Assembly: GCF_041734735.1 (NCBI RefSeq)
Contig: NC_134883.1
Location: forward strand, 21,935,247-21,999,246
DNA: 64,000 nt
Source of the DNA: Babylonia areolata
Lineage: Eukaryota; Mollusca; Gastropoda; Neogastropoda; Buccinidae
Direction of reading: 5' to 3'
Position numbers and translations under genes: made by a program. Of the stretch, positions 12,556 through 26,452 are shown piece by piece. Under the pieces are notes generated by a model. It searched no databases. It had not been told where the DNA came from and saw only the letters and a list, made by a program, of their open reading frames with translations. Every line of letters begins with the position of its first letter. Position 1 is the stretch's first letter.

Positions 12556-13401
12556 GTACATGCTGGGATGTGTGGTGAAACAGTCAAACACCACCACCCC
12601 CACAATGGTCCTTTTAACATGCCTACAGCACACTGTTCACATAATGATAGCGTTTGGAGGTACTATGACATCGCCTTTCATATTATCTTCACCTCCCACA
12701 TTCACCGACAGGCAGACACTTCATGCCTGCTGAATGATGAGTCTGCTTCACACCAAAAAAATGGACTGAAATAATTAACTCACTGTCTCAGTACTGAAGA
12801 CACTTCTGACAAACCAGTTCACACACACCATGACGGTTGGTGGGTAGACCACTATCAGTACCATGCCAGCAGGCATGCCGCAATCAATGTTTCTTTTTCC
12901 ATGTTATTTGAACAACACAAACCTGACACAAGACACTGACAATGCATTCTGTGAGTGCACAATGATATCAGTCAAGAGAGCTTCCATATCAGCATGTCCA
13001 CTGCCTCTTCTGCAGCTGTCTCGTTAGCTTCTTACATTGGTCTCAGTGTAATCAGCAGCAAATAAACTAAACACGAAATGCTGACCTTACTGGAATATGC
13101 CAAAGATGCTTTAAATACTCCCCCCCCTCCTCGCTCCCCATCCCAAACCCCACAAAAAGAAAAGAAAAAGAAAAGATGCTGCTGGAATATTCAGCTATCT
13201 AGAGAATGATGAATATGAGAGAGAATGATGAATATGAGTAAAATGTAGAAATTTTTTTAGTCTGGTACAAAGAATGAAAGGGAAATTGTAATTTATCTTT
13301 CATGAGGCAAGGAGCTAAAAAAAAAAATTTTTTTTAAAAGCCCGAAGTTTAGTTTATAACAGGAAAAACTCTTCCTTTGTTGTGTTTCACATGATTACAA
13401 G

Positions 13402-13760
13402 ACGGGCGCAATAGCCGAGTGGTTAAAGCGTTGGACTGTCAATCTGAGGGTCCCGGGTTCGAATCACGGTGACGGCGCCTGGTGGGTAAAGGGTGGAGAT
13501 TTTTACGACCTCCCAGGTCAACATATGTGCAGACCTGCTAGTGCCTGAACCCCCTTCGTGTGTATATGCAAGCAGAAGATCAAATACACACGTTAAAGAT
13601 CCTGTAATCCATGTCAGTGTATGGTGGGTTATGGAAACAAGAACATACCCAGCATACACCCCCCCGAAAACGGAGTATGGCTGCCTACATGGCGGGGTAA
13701 AAACGGTCATGCGCGTAAAAGCCCACTCGTGTGCATACGAGTGAACGCAGAAGAAGAAGA
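13402..13760 (+). mobile_element. Full-length tRNA-derived SINE with perfect target-site duplication
   Basis: The head has pol III promoter boxes: an A box at AGCCGAGTGGTTAAAGCG and a B box at GGTTCGAATC, resembling tRNA-Ser/Leu. A non-coding body of about 280 bases and a (GAA)n tail follow. The same 13 bases, ACATGATTACAAG, flank it at 13389-13401 and 13761-13773. The identical duplication suggests a fairly recent insertion. It lies 3' of the glycylase stop, inserted antisense to that gene. The family is one I recall as abundant in snails; no standard name is assigned. Confidence 0.88.
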
Positions 13761-13773
13761 ACATGATTACAAG

Positions 13774-15637
13774 GAGCAGAAGCCAAAGGTGACGCTTAAC
13801 ACAACGATGGAACATAACAAATTTGTGCAAAAATGGGCAATATACACATGTCTAGTACAAGATTAAGCTATAGATACATTGTCACCATGGAATTAATATG
13901 TTCTTGGATATGTATTGTTCTGTCTACATTATTTTGTTGTGGAATTGTCAGTATTTAGATCATCATCATGTATTTACTTCCTAAAGCACAAAGGACACAA
14001 ATTTTGTATCTGTAAACCTTTGTCTGAATAAAAATGTTGTGGAAAAAATGATGCTTTTGTAAGCACTGTCTGAAGTCTACAAGATATTTCATTCTTTTGG
14101 ACAGGAAGCGATGGAGAGAGGAGTTTACCCAACACTGTGCAATCACTGAGTGTGAACAGAAAGTTTTGACTGAATTTTGCTGAGTGGCAACTACTGAGCC
14201 TAAACCAGAAAATAAATGAAAAGACGCAAAATCAAAGAAAGAAAATAAAGATAATGAGCGGAAAAGCAATCCAAATGCTGGTCTTCTTTCAATAAAAGGA
14301 TTGGAAAGACAAATTATTGGTAAACAATTTAGCTAAAGCCTTGATGTTGAAAAATGGAAACAATAGTTATCTGCTGATGTTTAGCGGGAAGAAAAAAAAA
14401 CAACAGAAAAGACACCACAAATCAAAGCTGATATACAATCAACATGGTACCCCCCCCCCCCTTTTTTTAACACAAATAATGTAAATAAAGGCTACAGCAA
14501 TAACAGACCACAGGCAAATTATAAACAACAAAAAATGTCAAACATTTATATTTCCAATATGATCAACATAGTAGTATTCTAGACATAAGTGTTTTGAAGA
14601 CAAAGTATTTCTTCTTAAAAATGCAAGACTGAGAGAAAAATAAAAAATACAATGCAGTAAGTTAAGCAGACAAAAAAAAGAAAAAAAAAGAAAAGAAACT
14701 TATCACTGGAACATGAAAGAAAAGGTGGAATATGACTGAAATCTTGCCAAAAGCAAATCCTCTGCCAACACAATATAAATGACCAACAAAAATGTACAAG
14801 AGCTGGAACACAATAATACAATATTGTGATATGTTGGAGGGGTCCATATAATGCAGACATGTGAGAAAATTAAATGTTGTGAATTAAATATTGCACATAG
14901 ACACTGAGCGAGAGAACGCATCTTTTCAGCAGACACTAAGCAAGAGAATGCATCTTCTGCTAAAAGAACACTGTTGTACTGAGCAAAATATTACTCTCTC
15001 CCCCTCGCTCTCTCGGAGATCACTCATTTTTTCCCTCTTTCTGTACAAGTGAAATTTTTAAAGTATAAATTACAACTTTTGTTTAATTATGCAGGAGAAT
15101 ATCTTTCACAAGCTGATACTCTAAATTTCTTGACATGGGAGAATTCCCTGAAATAAACAAAGACCACTAGTGTTTCATTACAGCAAGTTTAAAAAGTGAA
15201 AGGAAAGAATGAAACAGTTAGACCATCAGGGCATGTTTTATTTCACCTCATGATGTCTAGAAGAAAGAGTCACAATGGTCCTATACTGGGTTTTCAAAAA
15301 TTAAAGTGGTGATAGGAGCTGGAAGAGAGAGGAAAAATAAAAGAGGTGTACACAAACTAGATGATGGAACATATATACAGTACTTAACAGTGCTTAATGT
15401 TTAGTGATGATGCGAATCACATTCAAGACAGGACTTTGTAATTGATTGATTGAAGTGTTGTGACTGATTTTTCTTTGATGTACAAGTAACCACCTTGCAC
15501 ATGGAACAATTAGCTTGCCAGACAAAGATACAGCCTGTCTAACCCATGTCCACAGAGATGAAACAACAGACCAGTGACACGATACCTTTGGGGACAAACG
15601 AGGACACAACTGGCCAAAAAGGGCTCATGTTGTTGCG
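13774..15637. other. Probable 3' flank or 3' UTR of the glycylase gene
   Basis: This AT-rich stretch lies directly beyond the last recognised stop on the minus strand. A minus-strand AATAAA at 15237-15242 (TTTATT on the given strand) lies about 400 bases past the stop and is a candidate poly(A) signal, though such hexamers are common in AT-rich DNA. A small 34-bp tandem duplication is at about 14899-14962. I see no other gene. Confidence 0.4.
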
Positions 15638-16287
15638 CTACCTTGATGGGCCTCTGGGGATGACAGAGAGAGAGGGGTTCCCATTGGTTGAGTCCCAGAA
15701 GACCGATCTGCTAGTGTTCTTCAATCCAACCCCTGACGCAGCCCCTGCCGACATGGACAGAGAGAGTGCCAGCCTTGGGTGAACGTCACGGCTGTCACGT
15801 TTCCTGCCACCACCACCACCATGACGCCGCAGTCTGGGCAAGGGGTGGGATGATGTGGGAGTGATCTGTGTCAGTAATGGGGCCCGGATCTTTGGCTCCG
15901 ATAAACGAAGCAGTATCTTTTCTCCTGAGAAAAGCTGCGGTGACACAACGCCTGGAACGGGTAGCCCAGCTGCAGGCCCTGCAGGGTAAACGTTTCCCAC
16001 ACCGGGCGGGGACTGGCGCGGGGAGGGGCGGGAGGAGGGGCGGGGAGAGGGTCGGGGGGACGGCTTCTGCTGATTGAGAAAACTGTGGCTGGAGCGTGGT
16101 CGACGTGGGGAGGTACGGGCGGGAAGAGCGTGGCTGACGGGTGAGGGGTCACGCTCTGAAGTAATCACGAGGGAGTCCTGCTGGCACCGACACTGGGGGT
16201 TGGTTGTCTCCAGATGCAGGTTCATGCCGGAGCCGCACTCACTGCAAGTGCGCTTCCAGGCGCTCTCCGTCAGTGCACTCACACGAC
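15638..16287 (-). CDS. TTLL3: Probable last coding exon of the glycylase gene (Pro/Ser/Arg-rich tail)
   Basis: An excellent acceptor (CTGTCTGCTCCCTCAG) opens a phase-1 exon of 216 codons ending at TAG (15640-15638). It encodes [20 protein letters not shown] with a CxxC pair, a Pro/Ser/Arg repeat ([19 protein letters not shown]), then a Gly-rich and basic tail ending SVIPRGPSR. It is the only strong GC-rich frame downstream on this strand, which is why I attach it to this gene. The phase-1 donor that should feed it is not proven, so an unseen exon may lie between 20.8 and 16.3 kb. It could also belong to a separate gene. Confidence 0.55.
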
Positions 16288-18145
16288 CTGAGGGAGCAGA
16301 CAGGTGGCATTGTGGAATTAGTAAGCTGGCATGATGCACACAGTGCAAAGGTTAGATCTCACTCTCGGTCACAAGCTCACACATACTGACACACGCTGAC
16401 TGAATCTTTGTGCTTAGGATGGTTTGTAAGAAGAAAAATATAAAAGCCAGTGGGATTATTAAAAAAAAATAAAATAAAAAAATCCACAGATACCTTAAAC
16501 CTCTATTTTCATATCAGTTTTTAAACTCATAATGGAAGTGATCATAATCACTGGCACAAGTAAACAGTGTATTGAAAACACTGAAAACAAAAATGACAAC
16601 AACAATAACAAAACACAATCTGTAACAATGTGTACATGCTTATAAATATATCTTTTACTAAAAGACAATGCAAAAAGAAACAGTTATCCAAACAGACTGG
16701 GATCGAAGCAGTATGCTGTGTTCATAAAGAACAGAACAGAACAGAGCAAAACAAACATTTTCTTCAGCCAAAGAGATAGAACCAGCCAAACCACAAAGAC
16801 ATGGTCTTGAGTCACGGATCAAAACTGTCCTGCTCTGCAGAGTTCTGTCAGAAGCAACAAAAGAGAATGACTAAGTTCATTCCAGTGAGTGGCTCAAACA
16901 CTGAATAGCAGCCAGGTTATCTCTCCCTCCCTCCCTCCCTCCGTCCCTCCCTCCGTCTCTCTCTACCTTCTCTTTTCTTCAAGAATAAGGTCTGCATACT
17001 CATGACAACAGCATCACCCAGAACTATGTATAAACTCTGAGATAAATAAAACTCCAATACTAATGACATATAAACTATATTACAGTATTACACAATACGA
17101 AGTAAAATACTGTACGAACTAGTACTACTCTGGAATACATTTTCTTTCATTCACATAAATGAAGCTTCCTTCCTGAGTTACTAAAGTTTTCAAACAAAAT
17201 AAAATGTGACAGAATTTACACACACACACACACAAAATATGACATTACAAAACAAAGCAACCTGCATGCTTATTGTTCACTTTATTTAAAGAATAAACAC
17301 ATTCATCAAATCCATAACACTGATCGTAAGACAAACAATAGGAACATGGTATGGGAAATTTTAAAGAGAAAGAGTAAAGAGGAACATAGGTGAAAAAGGT
17401 AAAATTGATTTTTAAACAATAAAAATAGTGAAAAAGCAGAAGAAGAGAACATTTATATTCAATGAAATTATAAGGTGACTTCACAAACAAATCAAAAGAA
17501 ATTCAGTAACCATAAATGACTTTGTAATATTTTGCTGAAAGAATGGAGAACTGATCTGTTAATTCTGGCAATTCATTCTCAATTTCCTGCAACATGATCT
17601 CATCTAAATAAGCTAAAACAAAAAAGGTTAAAGATGTTGCCGAAATCCTTCTTCAATCCATGAGTTTTAACTGTCATCCTTGTATAGAAGAACAAATTAG
17701 ATAAGTATAGAGTTTATGAGCTCATTTGGTACTTTTAAGCTCCACGATATGTTGATCCTTTTCAAAACTGTAAACACCAATTTTAATCAAACCTGGGGAA
17801 AGTCGACACTCAAAATCAAAAAGCTTCATACAGAATAATGCAGACTGCTCCATGTATTTGTGAGTTAATATATGTGTGTGTGTACTCTATATGCATTATT
17901 TGCATCTGGGTGTGTGCGCACGCATGCGTGTGTGTGCATTCAAGCATATGTGTGTTCATTAATGCATGCATCTGTCATTATGTGCAATGATTGTGAGCAA
18001 GTGAATGTGTGAAACAAATACAATATACATGTGCATATGCTATTCACCAATTATCATGATAATTTGGGAAATAAAACAATGCAGTATTGAGCCATTTTCC
18101 ATTTCACATCCCTACCCTGATCCAGTGCATACCCATCAACCCCCC

Positions 18146-18186
<41 letters not shown>

Positions 18187-18748
18187 TGCCCCCCTCCCTT
18201 CCCATGCACAGAATTTTACTGTGTATAAAAAAAAATTAAAAAAAGGAAAAAAAAGTGCAAAATACACATTACAAAAATAGCATAAAAAGAAAATTTTCAG
18301 ATTTAGGGATAAAAGCATCATTATAAAACCCGCCACCACAAGCCTTACATGAATCCCACAAGATATGTTTTTAATGTGCAGTAAACGATGTCATATAATA
18401 CAATAACATACAGGTTGATAAGAATGTAGAGAACAATTCATAAGACAGGTACAAAACAGCAAAGAACATAGAGACTTATTCATAATGCAGGAACAAAACA
18501 GCAAACACATTTTGCATATTTAAATTATGTGACCTGACACGGGATTTTATTATGTTGCTGAATGTCACTGCAAGGGATGACTGGCAACATCCAACCATAT
18601 TAAACAAATAAAAAAATTTTAAAATGACTTGGTCATTTGAATTTTTTATTTTGTGTCTTCTATCTATCTAGCCCTCAAATTGAAGTCTGAATATTGTAGT
18701 TTGTGGGAAAAGGTCTTTGATACTTGAATCCACATGCAATCCATAAGA

Positions 18749-18792
<44 letters not shown>

Positions 18793-19516
18793 GATTGATT
18801 ACGAAACAGGATTGATCAATGGGGGAAAAATAAGTTAACCCATTAGTAATCAATGAAAAAAAAAAAAAAAAAAAGTGTGAGTGGGTGGCACATGTTAGTT
18901 GAAAATAGCATTGGAGGCACCTCAACAGGGGTCTGTATTAGTCAGAAAAGCAGGCTGAGGCATTGTGGGTTTCATAATAAATTCAAAAATTGAATACAAA
19001 CAAAATAAACAAACGGCCCCGATCTTCAGCAGATTTCAAGACAACCCAGAGCACAACACATTCAAGGAAGTCGGATGGGCAAAATACCGATCTTGCAAGT
19101 GGTTAATTCCCCACAATAACAGAAAAGAAGATCCCAGAACCACCAGCACTGGACGACAAAAAAAAAAAAGAAAGAAAAAAATGAAGTCATCATACCGTCG
19201 ACCCATGTCACCGATATAGCGGAAGCGACTAAAACAATAAAAAGAATATACCTGGTCAGTAGAACTAAGTCATATCCTCTTTGGATTTCAGGCTATATTG
19301 CATTAGCTTTAATTGTAATCCTTTTTTTTTCACAAAGAACAAAACAGTAACAGTCCTGGATAGATCTGCTCAGAAAGTGTGCTCCAGTTAAACAAACAAA
19401 AACATAATGAGAGTATGAGAAAAGGAAAATATATAAAGTTATCATAAAAGAAAGAAGTAGAAAAGAATGACATGTTTGAAGCAAAACAAGAGATATGCAA
19501 GGTAATAGTGTGTGTA

Positions 19517-19564
<48 letters not shown>

Positions 19565-19628
19565 CATGCAGATGTCTTTGAAAGTGAATACCAAAGACAG
19601 ATAGGCCTAAAGATGCTTAACTCTGAAT

Positions 19629-19693
<65 letters not shown>

Positions 19694-19914
19694 TCACAGT
19701 GAGTGTGTGCACATGCTTGCATGTAACTGAAGTATCAAGGCACACACACCTACATGTTTAACAAATGTTTTGTGACAGCAGTACTGAAGACAGTAGAGAA
19801 CTTGTTCTAGATAAAAACAAAACAAATAAGTGATATTCCACTCATGGCAATTAAATCTAGCATCACATCAACAACAAATATGTCCAAATGATAGCAAGTA
19901 AGAAAAATATCTGG

Positions 19915-19953
<39 letters not shown>

Positions 19954-22900
19954 GGTGGGTGAGTGGGTGGGTGTGGGTGTGGTTGGGTGTGTGTCTTTCC
20001 AGACCAGATCTGCCAAACAGAATCAAGAATTGGGACTGTGGGATAATGTGTGACAGGCAACAGGGGCTTCCAAGAAAAAAAACAAAAAAGAAAAAACCGT
20101 TGATGATAAAAACGGGGGAAAAAAAAAAAGATGTCCAGCATCAGAGGAAAAGCTCCGACGATGAGAAATGATTAGAAAGAGTACAAGTACTCAGATTTCT
20201 TAAGAATCCTGGGTCATGTGTCAACAGAAAGTCAAACAGAACAAGACTAATCACAACCGAAACTTTGCACATGATTCTTTCAGAAATGGCCACCACTGGA
20301 GAAAAATCACCAGCCTATCAACAAAGAATACAGATCATTCAAAACATGTAGAATGGATACTGACTTAAACAATGCCAGCAGAGCTTACTTTATGCGTAAT
20401 TTCTACATACTGCAGTCATCCAAAAGGAACATAATCTCTACACTTCTTTCTTTGAAAGCTGACGAACTCAACAGCAAAACTGTCTTCTATGAAGACCAGA
20501 GACTCCTGTCACCAGTCACAAACCAGGATCAAAATTTACACACCACTATGAGAACTAATCAGTAAGGATGGAATTTCACTCATCAACTTAAAGGAATTTT
20601 TAAAAAGAATCAGTTCTACTGAAGCGACTTCAGCACTGAAAAGTAAGTCATCTACATAATTTGTTAAACCGTTTAACACCTTCATCATAACCACAAAACC
20701 ACTTCAAACTGGTTAACCTTGGCACAAAAAGATACAAAGCAGGCTATCTGGGAACAAGATGGAAGCGGAGTACGGCGTTCCACAAGCACCCAGGGGCATC
20801 CAAAAGAAAGGCAAGGAAGAGGGGCACGGCTACAGAAGGGACCAAAGCAGCAGCGGCAGAAAAGCAAAGCAACCTAACCCACCAGTCGGGCCGAGATATC
20901 CACCGTGTGTGTCAGCGGAACCCACTGCCGACTGGCACTACAAGCAAGACTGGATGAGGTCAAGGCCACTTTGGGGGGTCGCTGTGCACGGGGGGGAGGT
21001 GGAGAGGCAGAAGAGGGGGCGCTCTGATCGAGGCGCCGGTTTTGCATATCCAAAGAGTCGACTACCTGTGGCCGCCTAGGCTTGATGGGGATGGTGTCCA
21101 GTGCCGGGTTAATCACATGCACCTTAACCGGCGGTAGTCTGCGTACAGCTTGTGCAAAGTAGGGTGAAAGTTTAGGGGGTGGGACCTTCAGAGAGCGGGC
21201 TGCCCCACCAATGTGGGTCGGTTTCCGTCTGCGCTTACCTTCAATGGAGGCAAAACAGGCAAGAACAAAATGTTTTAATACTTTGTAAAAAAAAAAACCA
21301 TTTCAGAAATAATACGGCTCTAAATCAGTACCTCACTGGCTTGATATTGCAAATCATCATTATTTCTTTTTTCAAACATAATAACATAGACTCCATACAT
21401 AATTCAGTACTTGTTTCAACTGACCTGACTGCAGGCAATGAATACAAATTAAATATAACCTAAACATACTCAGCAGTTCAAGATTTTCAGTTTGAAACAT
21501 TCTGAGATTTTGCTAGGCAACACAAACTGATGGCTACAAATCCACTTGATCATAAAAAAGAAAGAATATTCACTTATAAAATCAGTAAATTGCAAGCAAT
21601 GGACATTACGAATGTTTCCCCTCAAAAACAATGCAGTTCTTGTTCCACCTGTGACCACACTTTCAACACAGGCCGCTAGATACAGTCACCTGTACTATGG
21701 GTTCTATGGAGACTGACTGCATTCAGCCACAGCTATACAGTCTTCCTTGGCTTGAATTGCTTCAACAATGCAGGAAGTTTCTGTTGCTTTTTTTTTTTGC
21801 AGAGGTAAATGTTTATAACAAACACAAACAGCATGTTACACACATAATTTATGTTCTGAATATGTAAATAAATAAACATACACATGCATATTCCGTATTT
21901 ACATAAGGACAGGGGTGGCCTCTCACAAAGCACGACAGACCCATAACAGATTCTCAAATGCGACTGAAATTTATTCAAGGACATCAATTCACTGGACTGA
22001 TGGTTATAACAACAAATATAAAAGACTGAACATGCACACACACACACACACCCCATCACACACACGCACACACACATACACACATACATGCATACACAAA
22101 CTCAAAATTTGACCGATAAAGTTTAAAAATCTGGCTCAGTAAGAGACCATAAGAAGCAATGAGTTTCTCCCTGAGTGGTTGAATCTGACCCACATTGTAA
22201 TATGCAGACAACAGTATCACAGTTAATGGGGCCTCTAAATAACAAATTACAAACATTCAAGCTTGACAGTGTGGTCACCCATCATTTCCTCGAACTTCCC
22301 CTGTTTGTGTTCTGATTTGCTTCAAGGTGAGAGATGCGCTGAAATCTGTGGGTTGGTGCTCAGACCAAGCTTTAAAACCAAAGCATATACCCCCACAACT
22401 ACTCCCAGCTTACAGCCAGACAGACAGTGCTAAGCAGGGTCTCCTCAGACAGCGTTCGGTTACATAAACGGAGCTTGCGGGGACTGGAGGATTCAGACAG
22501 GTCAGATAGACTACCATGGGAGTGGGCGACAGTGAAGTTGGGGGAAGGGATGTTGGGAAAGTGGACGGTAAAACTACCTCCCTTGGCCCGTTTCTTCCTC
22601 CTCTTGCGCTTGCTCCCCTGCTGGGTCCCTGGGTTCCCTTTGAAAAATTTTCTGACTTTCTTGGTAGGGGGGAAGGACACCAGGCGGTAGGGGTCTTTAC
22701 CTTTGTTGGGCTTGAAGACCTTGAGGTCAGAGTTCTCCACATTGTTCACCACCAACGAACGGGCTGCAGAGCCACTGCTGGCTCCAGAAGCACGAGGGAT
22801 CGTGTAGTTCTGTGAAACAGATGTCTTTGACACAATCCGCTTATTGCCTGCTGCTTCAAGCAGAGGGGCAGCTTGTGTGTAAACCACTTTGGATTCAGGC

Positions 22901-24619
22901 AGCGTCTGTGTGTTGGGCACTTGTAGTTCGGAGACAGGTTTATTTAAGTCCACATTTTCGCCCCTGTTGTTGCTGTTGTTATCCCTCTCTTGGGCGGTGA
23001 TACGGTAGCGAGTGGTCACTCCCCCTTTGCCATCAACCTGAACGACTGTGGATGTCACTTCAGTCTTTGGAGGACAGGAAGTGGTGCTGCTGTTCTCTGG
23101 TGTGTGTGCTTCTTTCCGATTCCCTGCCATGCCAGGGCTGCCAGCAGAACTCACTCCTGCAGGTCCTGCAGCAGGTTTTTTGGGCATGATGTTGGTGTTC
23201 TTGTCTGCATTGATTTGCCGCAGAACTGGTCTGGGAGTGAACAGCGCATCAATGTCACCACCCCGTTTCACACTAAATCCTCCAGGCTTGCGTATGGCCT
23301 GTCCATTCACACTGAGGTTGATGCCAACGTATGGAGGCACCGTGACCAGTGGCTGTTTGTAGGCCAGCTCAAAGGCCCCCACATCGCAGTTCTTGTCGTA
23401 CTTTCTGTCCACAGCCACTGAAACACAGTAATTTAGGTGTATCTGAGACCAAGCAGTAACACCACAGATAGCAAAAACTTTTCAGGAAAGAGTGAAAGAT
23501 ACTGATGACTATCTTGCAATAAATGTTTTTGGTAACAAAGTATGCTGTAATGCTTCAAAGCAAGATACCCTCTACATCAAAACATGTCCACAGCTTCAAT
23601 CATGGTCTGTCACAGGACCTACAGAAGTAGCTTTGACCAACTGCATCTCAGAATGAGGACAAAAATCATCAGTAAAAAGTAAAATTTTGTCATTTTCATC
23701 ATCAGTTCATTTTCAGCCATGTCTTGCTGATCATAACATGCATTATCCACACCAGAGATGATAAAAAAAAAAAAAACACCACTGGTTCTGATTTCTGAAT
23801 GCAGCTACCGGTAATTCCAGATGATCATAGCACTGCAGCGAGATTCACATAGTAACAGAAGACTGACACAGACCCGACTGTAGACCAGCCACACAACCAT
23901 GGCAGAATGGTTAGACCCATTGTTTGGAAGACAGTTGAGAGTGCTACAGATTCAAATGAGAAGACTGCAAACGAAGTCAAGTAATATGCATTTCACAGAT
24001 AGGCCTTTCAAAGTGTTGCATATAATTATTTTCTTGACAAACACTATTGGTGTCTGTATTGCCAAGGCCTGGCTCATGGCAGTATATAGTGTTAAAGCAG
24101 ACATTAAAATAACACTGTCATGTTGAGGATTTCCAAATCATCATGATATTCATCACAACCATCCACATTCACTGATGAGAGGAAACTCAGCCCCAAATTC
24201 TGATAATCTTCATGTAGAGGGTAAAGAAAATAAGACAGAAAAGAAAAGTTGACTGCAGGCTGATTGTTCTTTAATAAATGTGCCAAACACGTGGACAGAA
24301 GAAAACCCCCACAAAAACCCCACCTTTGATAGTGTCATCCAAGACGTTATTACAGAGCCGGGCTGTGACGTGTGTCGAGGCCTCCATACTGGGGCTGGAA
24401 TTGATCTCAATCAGCCATGGCTGCAGGTCCTCAGTCAGCATAAAGTCTGCACCGTACAGCTCAAATGACGACTGAAACATCATGCCACCATGCCATTAAG
24501 TAGCATGGGTATCTTGCTGGGAGGGGAGGGGAAATCAGAAACACAAAACAGCGACACATGTGGCAAACATAAGCACATATCATAAACATGCATGCAAACA
24601 TACACACGCGCACGCATGC

Positions 24620-24651
<32 letters not shown>

Positions 24652-24861
24652 ACATTGGCTCTTGACAAGATAACTGCACACTCATGAAAAATAAATGCTG
24701 CAGTGTAACCAATGCGATACACAATAAACGCCAGTCTGTATCTTTAACATTTAACAAAAGGAAAAGAGTGAGATTCACTAAGAAGTAAAAGAAAGAAAAC
24801 TTCATCAATATTAACAACAGTCTTTTTGTTTCCTGTTGACACCTCCTTCCCCTCCCTCATG

Positions 24862-24915
<54 letters not shown>

Positions 24916-25398
24916 CACACTGTTGATAAAACTACAGTCTGCATAATTAAAGACAAATTTGAATCTGTATCCCAAGGTTAATATCTGACATAAAATACAT
25001 ACTCACTTAAATTACACAGTTATCTCTCAACATCTCCCACTCATACTGAACTGATTAACCTCACAACTTAAAACTTTGAATCTGTACCCCAAGGTTAACA
25101 TCTGACATAAAATACATACTCACTTAAATTACACAGTAATCTCTCAACATCTCCCACTCATACTGAATTGATTAACCTCACAACTTAAAACTTTGAATCT
25201 GTACCCCAAGGTTAACATCTGACATAAAATACATACTCACTTAAATTACACAGTAATCTCTCAACATCTCCCACTCATACTGAATTGATTAACCTCACAA
25301 CTTAAAACTGTTGACAGTCATTTGTATACAATAAATTCACTAATGACTGAATATCCAATACATTACTTGTGTTTAAGTGTGTATGTATTTGTGCATGC

Positions 25399-25448
<50 letters not shown>

Positions 25449-26042
25449 CGCACGCGCGTGCGCGCATGTGCATACATGCCCGTGTGTCTGCGTGTGTGCG
25501 TGTGTGTGCGTGCATGCCTATGTGTGTGTGTATGTGTGTGCGTGTGCATGCATGTATGTCTGTGTCAATCAAATCATGACCATTTTCCTGTCTTGTTTCT
25601 TTTTTTTTAACTGTTGAAGAGGAATAGTTCAGCAGATACTGCCCTCACTTCACCCAGCCCGTCAGTATTCAACACAATATATGATCATTACTGACACTGT
25701 CACCAAGCTTTACTGTGAAGGATGATAGAGCATTTCAAATTATCATCAATTATGAAATTCATAGTGATGGTAAGAAAAACTGACACTGAAACAAGAAAGA
25801 CTCCAAACAGAAAAAAAACAGCTGTTCTGAACTAAAAGTGAAGCACCAGCAATACATACATAATAATAATAATATAAATAAAAAAAAATTAAAGGCAAGA
25901 CAAACAAAAAACCAAATAAACTTCAAAGTGGAATTCCATTCTTATTCAAACAGTACTGTCATCAACCAAAATCATATTTATGCTTGTTGTTTTAACTTCA
26001 CTGTTATCAACCGATACATCTCCCTTAAAATCACATATCTTT

Positions 26043-26073
<31 letters not shown>

Positions 26074-26411
26074 CACAAAAAAGGAAAAAAACTAAACTTT
26101 TTTATTTTTTACTGTGCCAATCAAAATCAGACAACAGACCAGACATATTTCAAGGAAACTTGTAACATAGTTCAAACAGCAAAACGAAACCAAAAAAAGA
26201 AAAATAACGATCAAACACAATACAAATCAAAACATAATTACTTACATTTGCCTGCAAAACAAGATTTGTTTAACATCAAAACGTTAGTCTTTAAAGAAGC
26301 TTGGCTCACAAATTCTTTTGCATCCCATCACATATGCTCATGGACTTGAATATCAAAGTGTACATGGACACAGACACAGACACAAACACTCACGCAAACA
26401 CGCATGCATAC

Positions 26412-26452
<41 letters not shown>

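Larger units (their letters stand above)
7250..13388. other. Gene-poor interval between convergent genes, AT-rich with microsatellites
   Basis: I see no coding exon on either strand: open frames are short, low complexity and without family resemblance. Part of the right side could be 3' UTR of the minus-strand glycylase, whose last recognised stop is at 15638. Contents that can be named are microsatellites at 8113-8151, 8326-8369 and 10471-10534, a poly-T/C stretch at 10827-10862, an (AAC)n-bearing degenerate repeat at 11590-11920 and a G-rich block at 12476-12555. Confidence 0.55.
16400..20700. other. Interval between candidate tail exons, repeat-rich and without a recognised gene
   Basis: Besides poly(C) it contains (CCCT)n at about 16924-16965, (TG)n at 18752-18791 and 19629-19684, (GA)n at 19528-19564, poly(A) at 18856-18874 and a TG/GGGT tract at 19914-20002. 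I found no exon I can support on either strand. Confidence 0.5.

Noticed and set aside
13402-13480. A functional tRNA gene
   Set aside because: The A and B boxes belong to a SINE head: the tRNA-like part lacks a full cloverleaf, runs straight into the SINE body and lies within a target-site duplication.
15546-16389. Plus-strand frames overlapping the candidate last glycylase exon
   Set aside because: They are shadows of the GC-rich minus-strand exon; the minus strand has the strong acceptor and the better composition.
22427-23421. Plus-strand frames opposite exon 16
   Set aside because: They are antisense shadows of the conserved glycylase exon.
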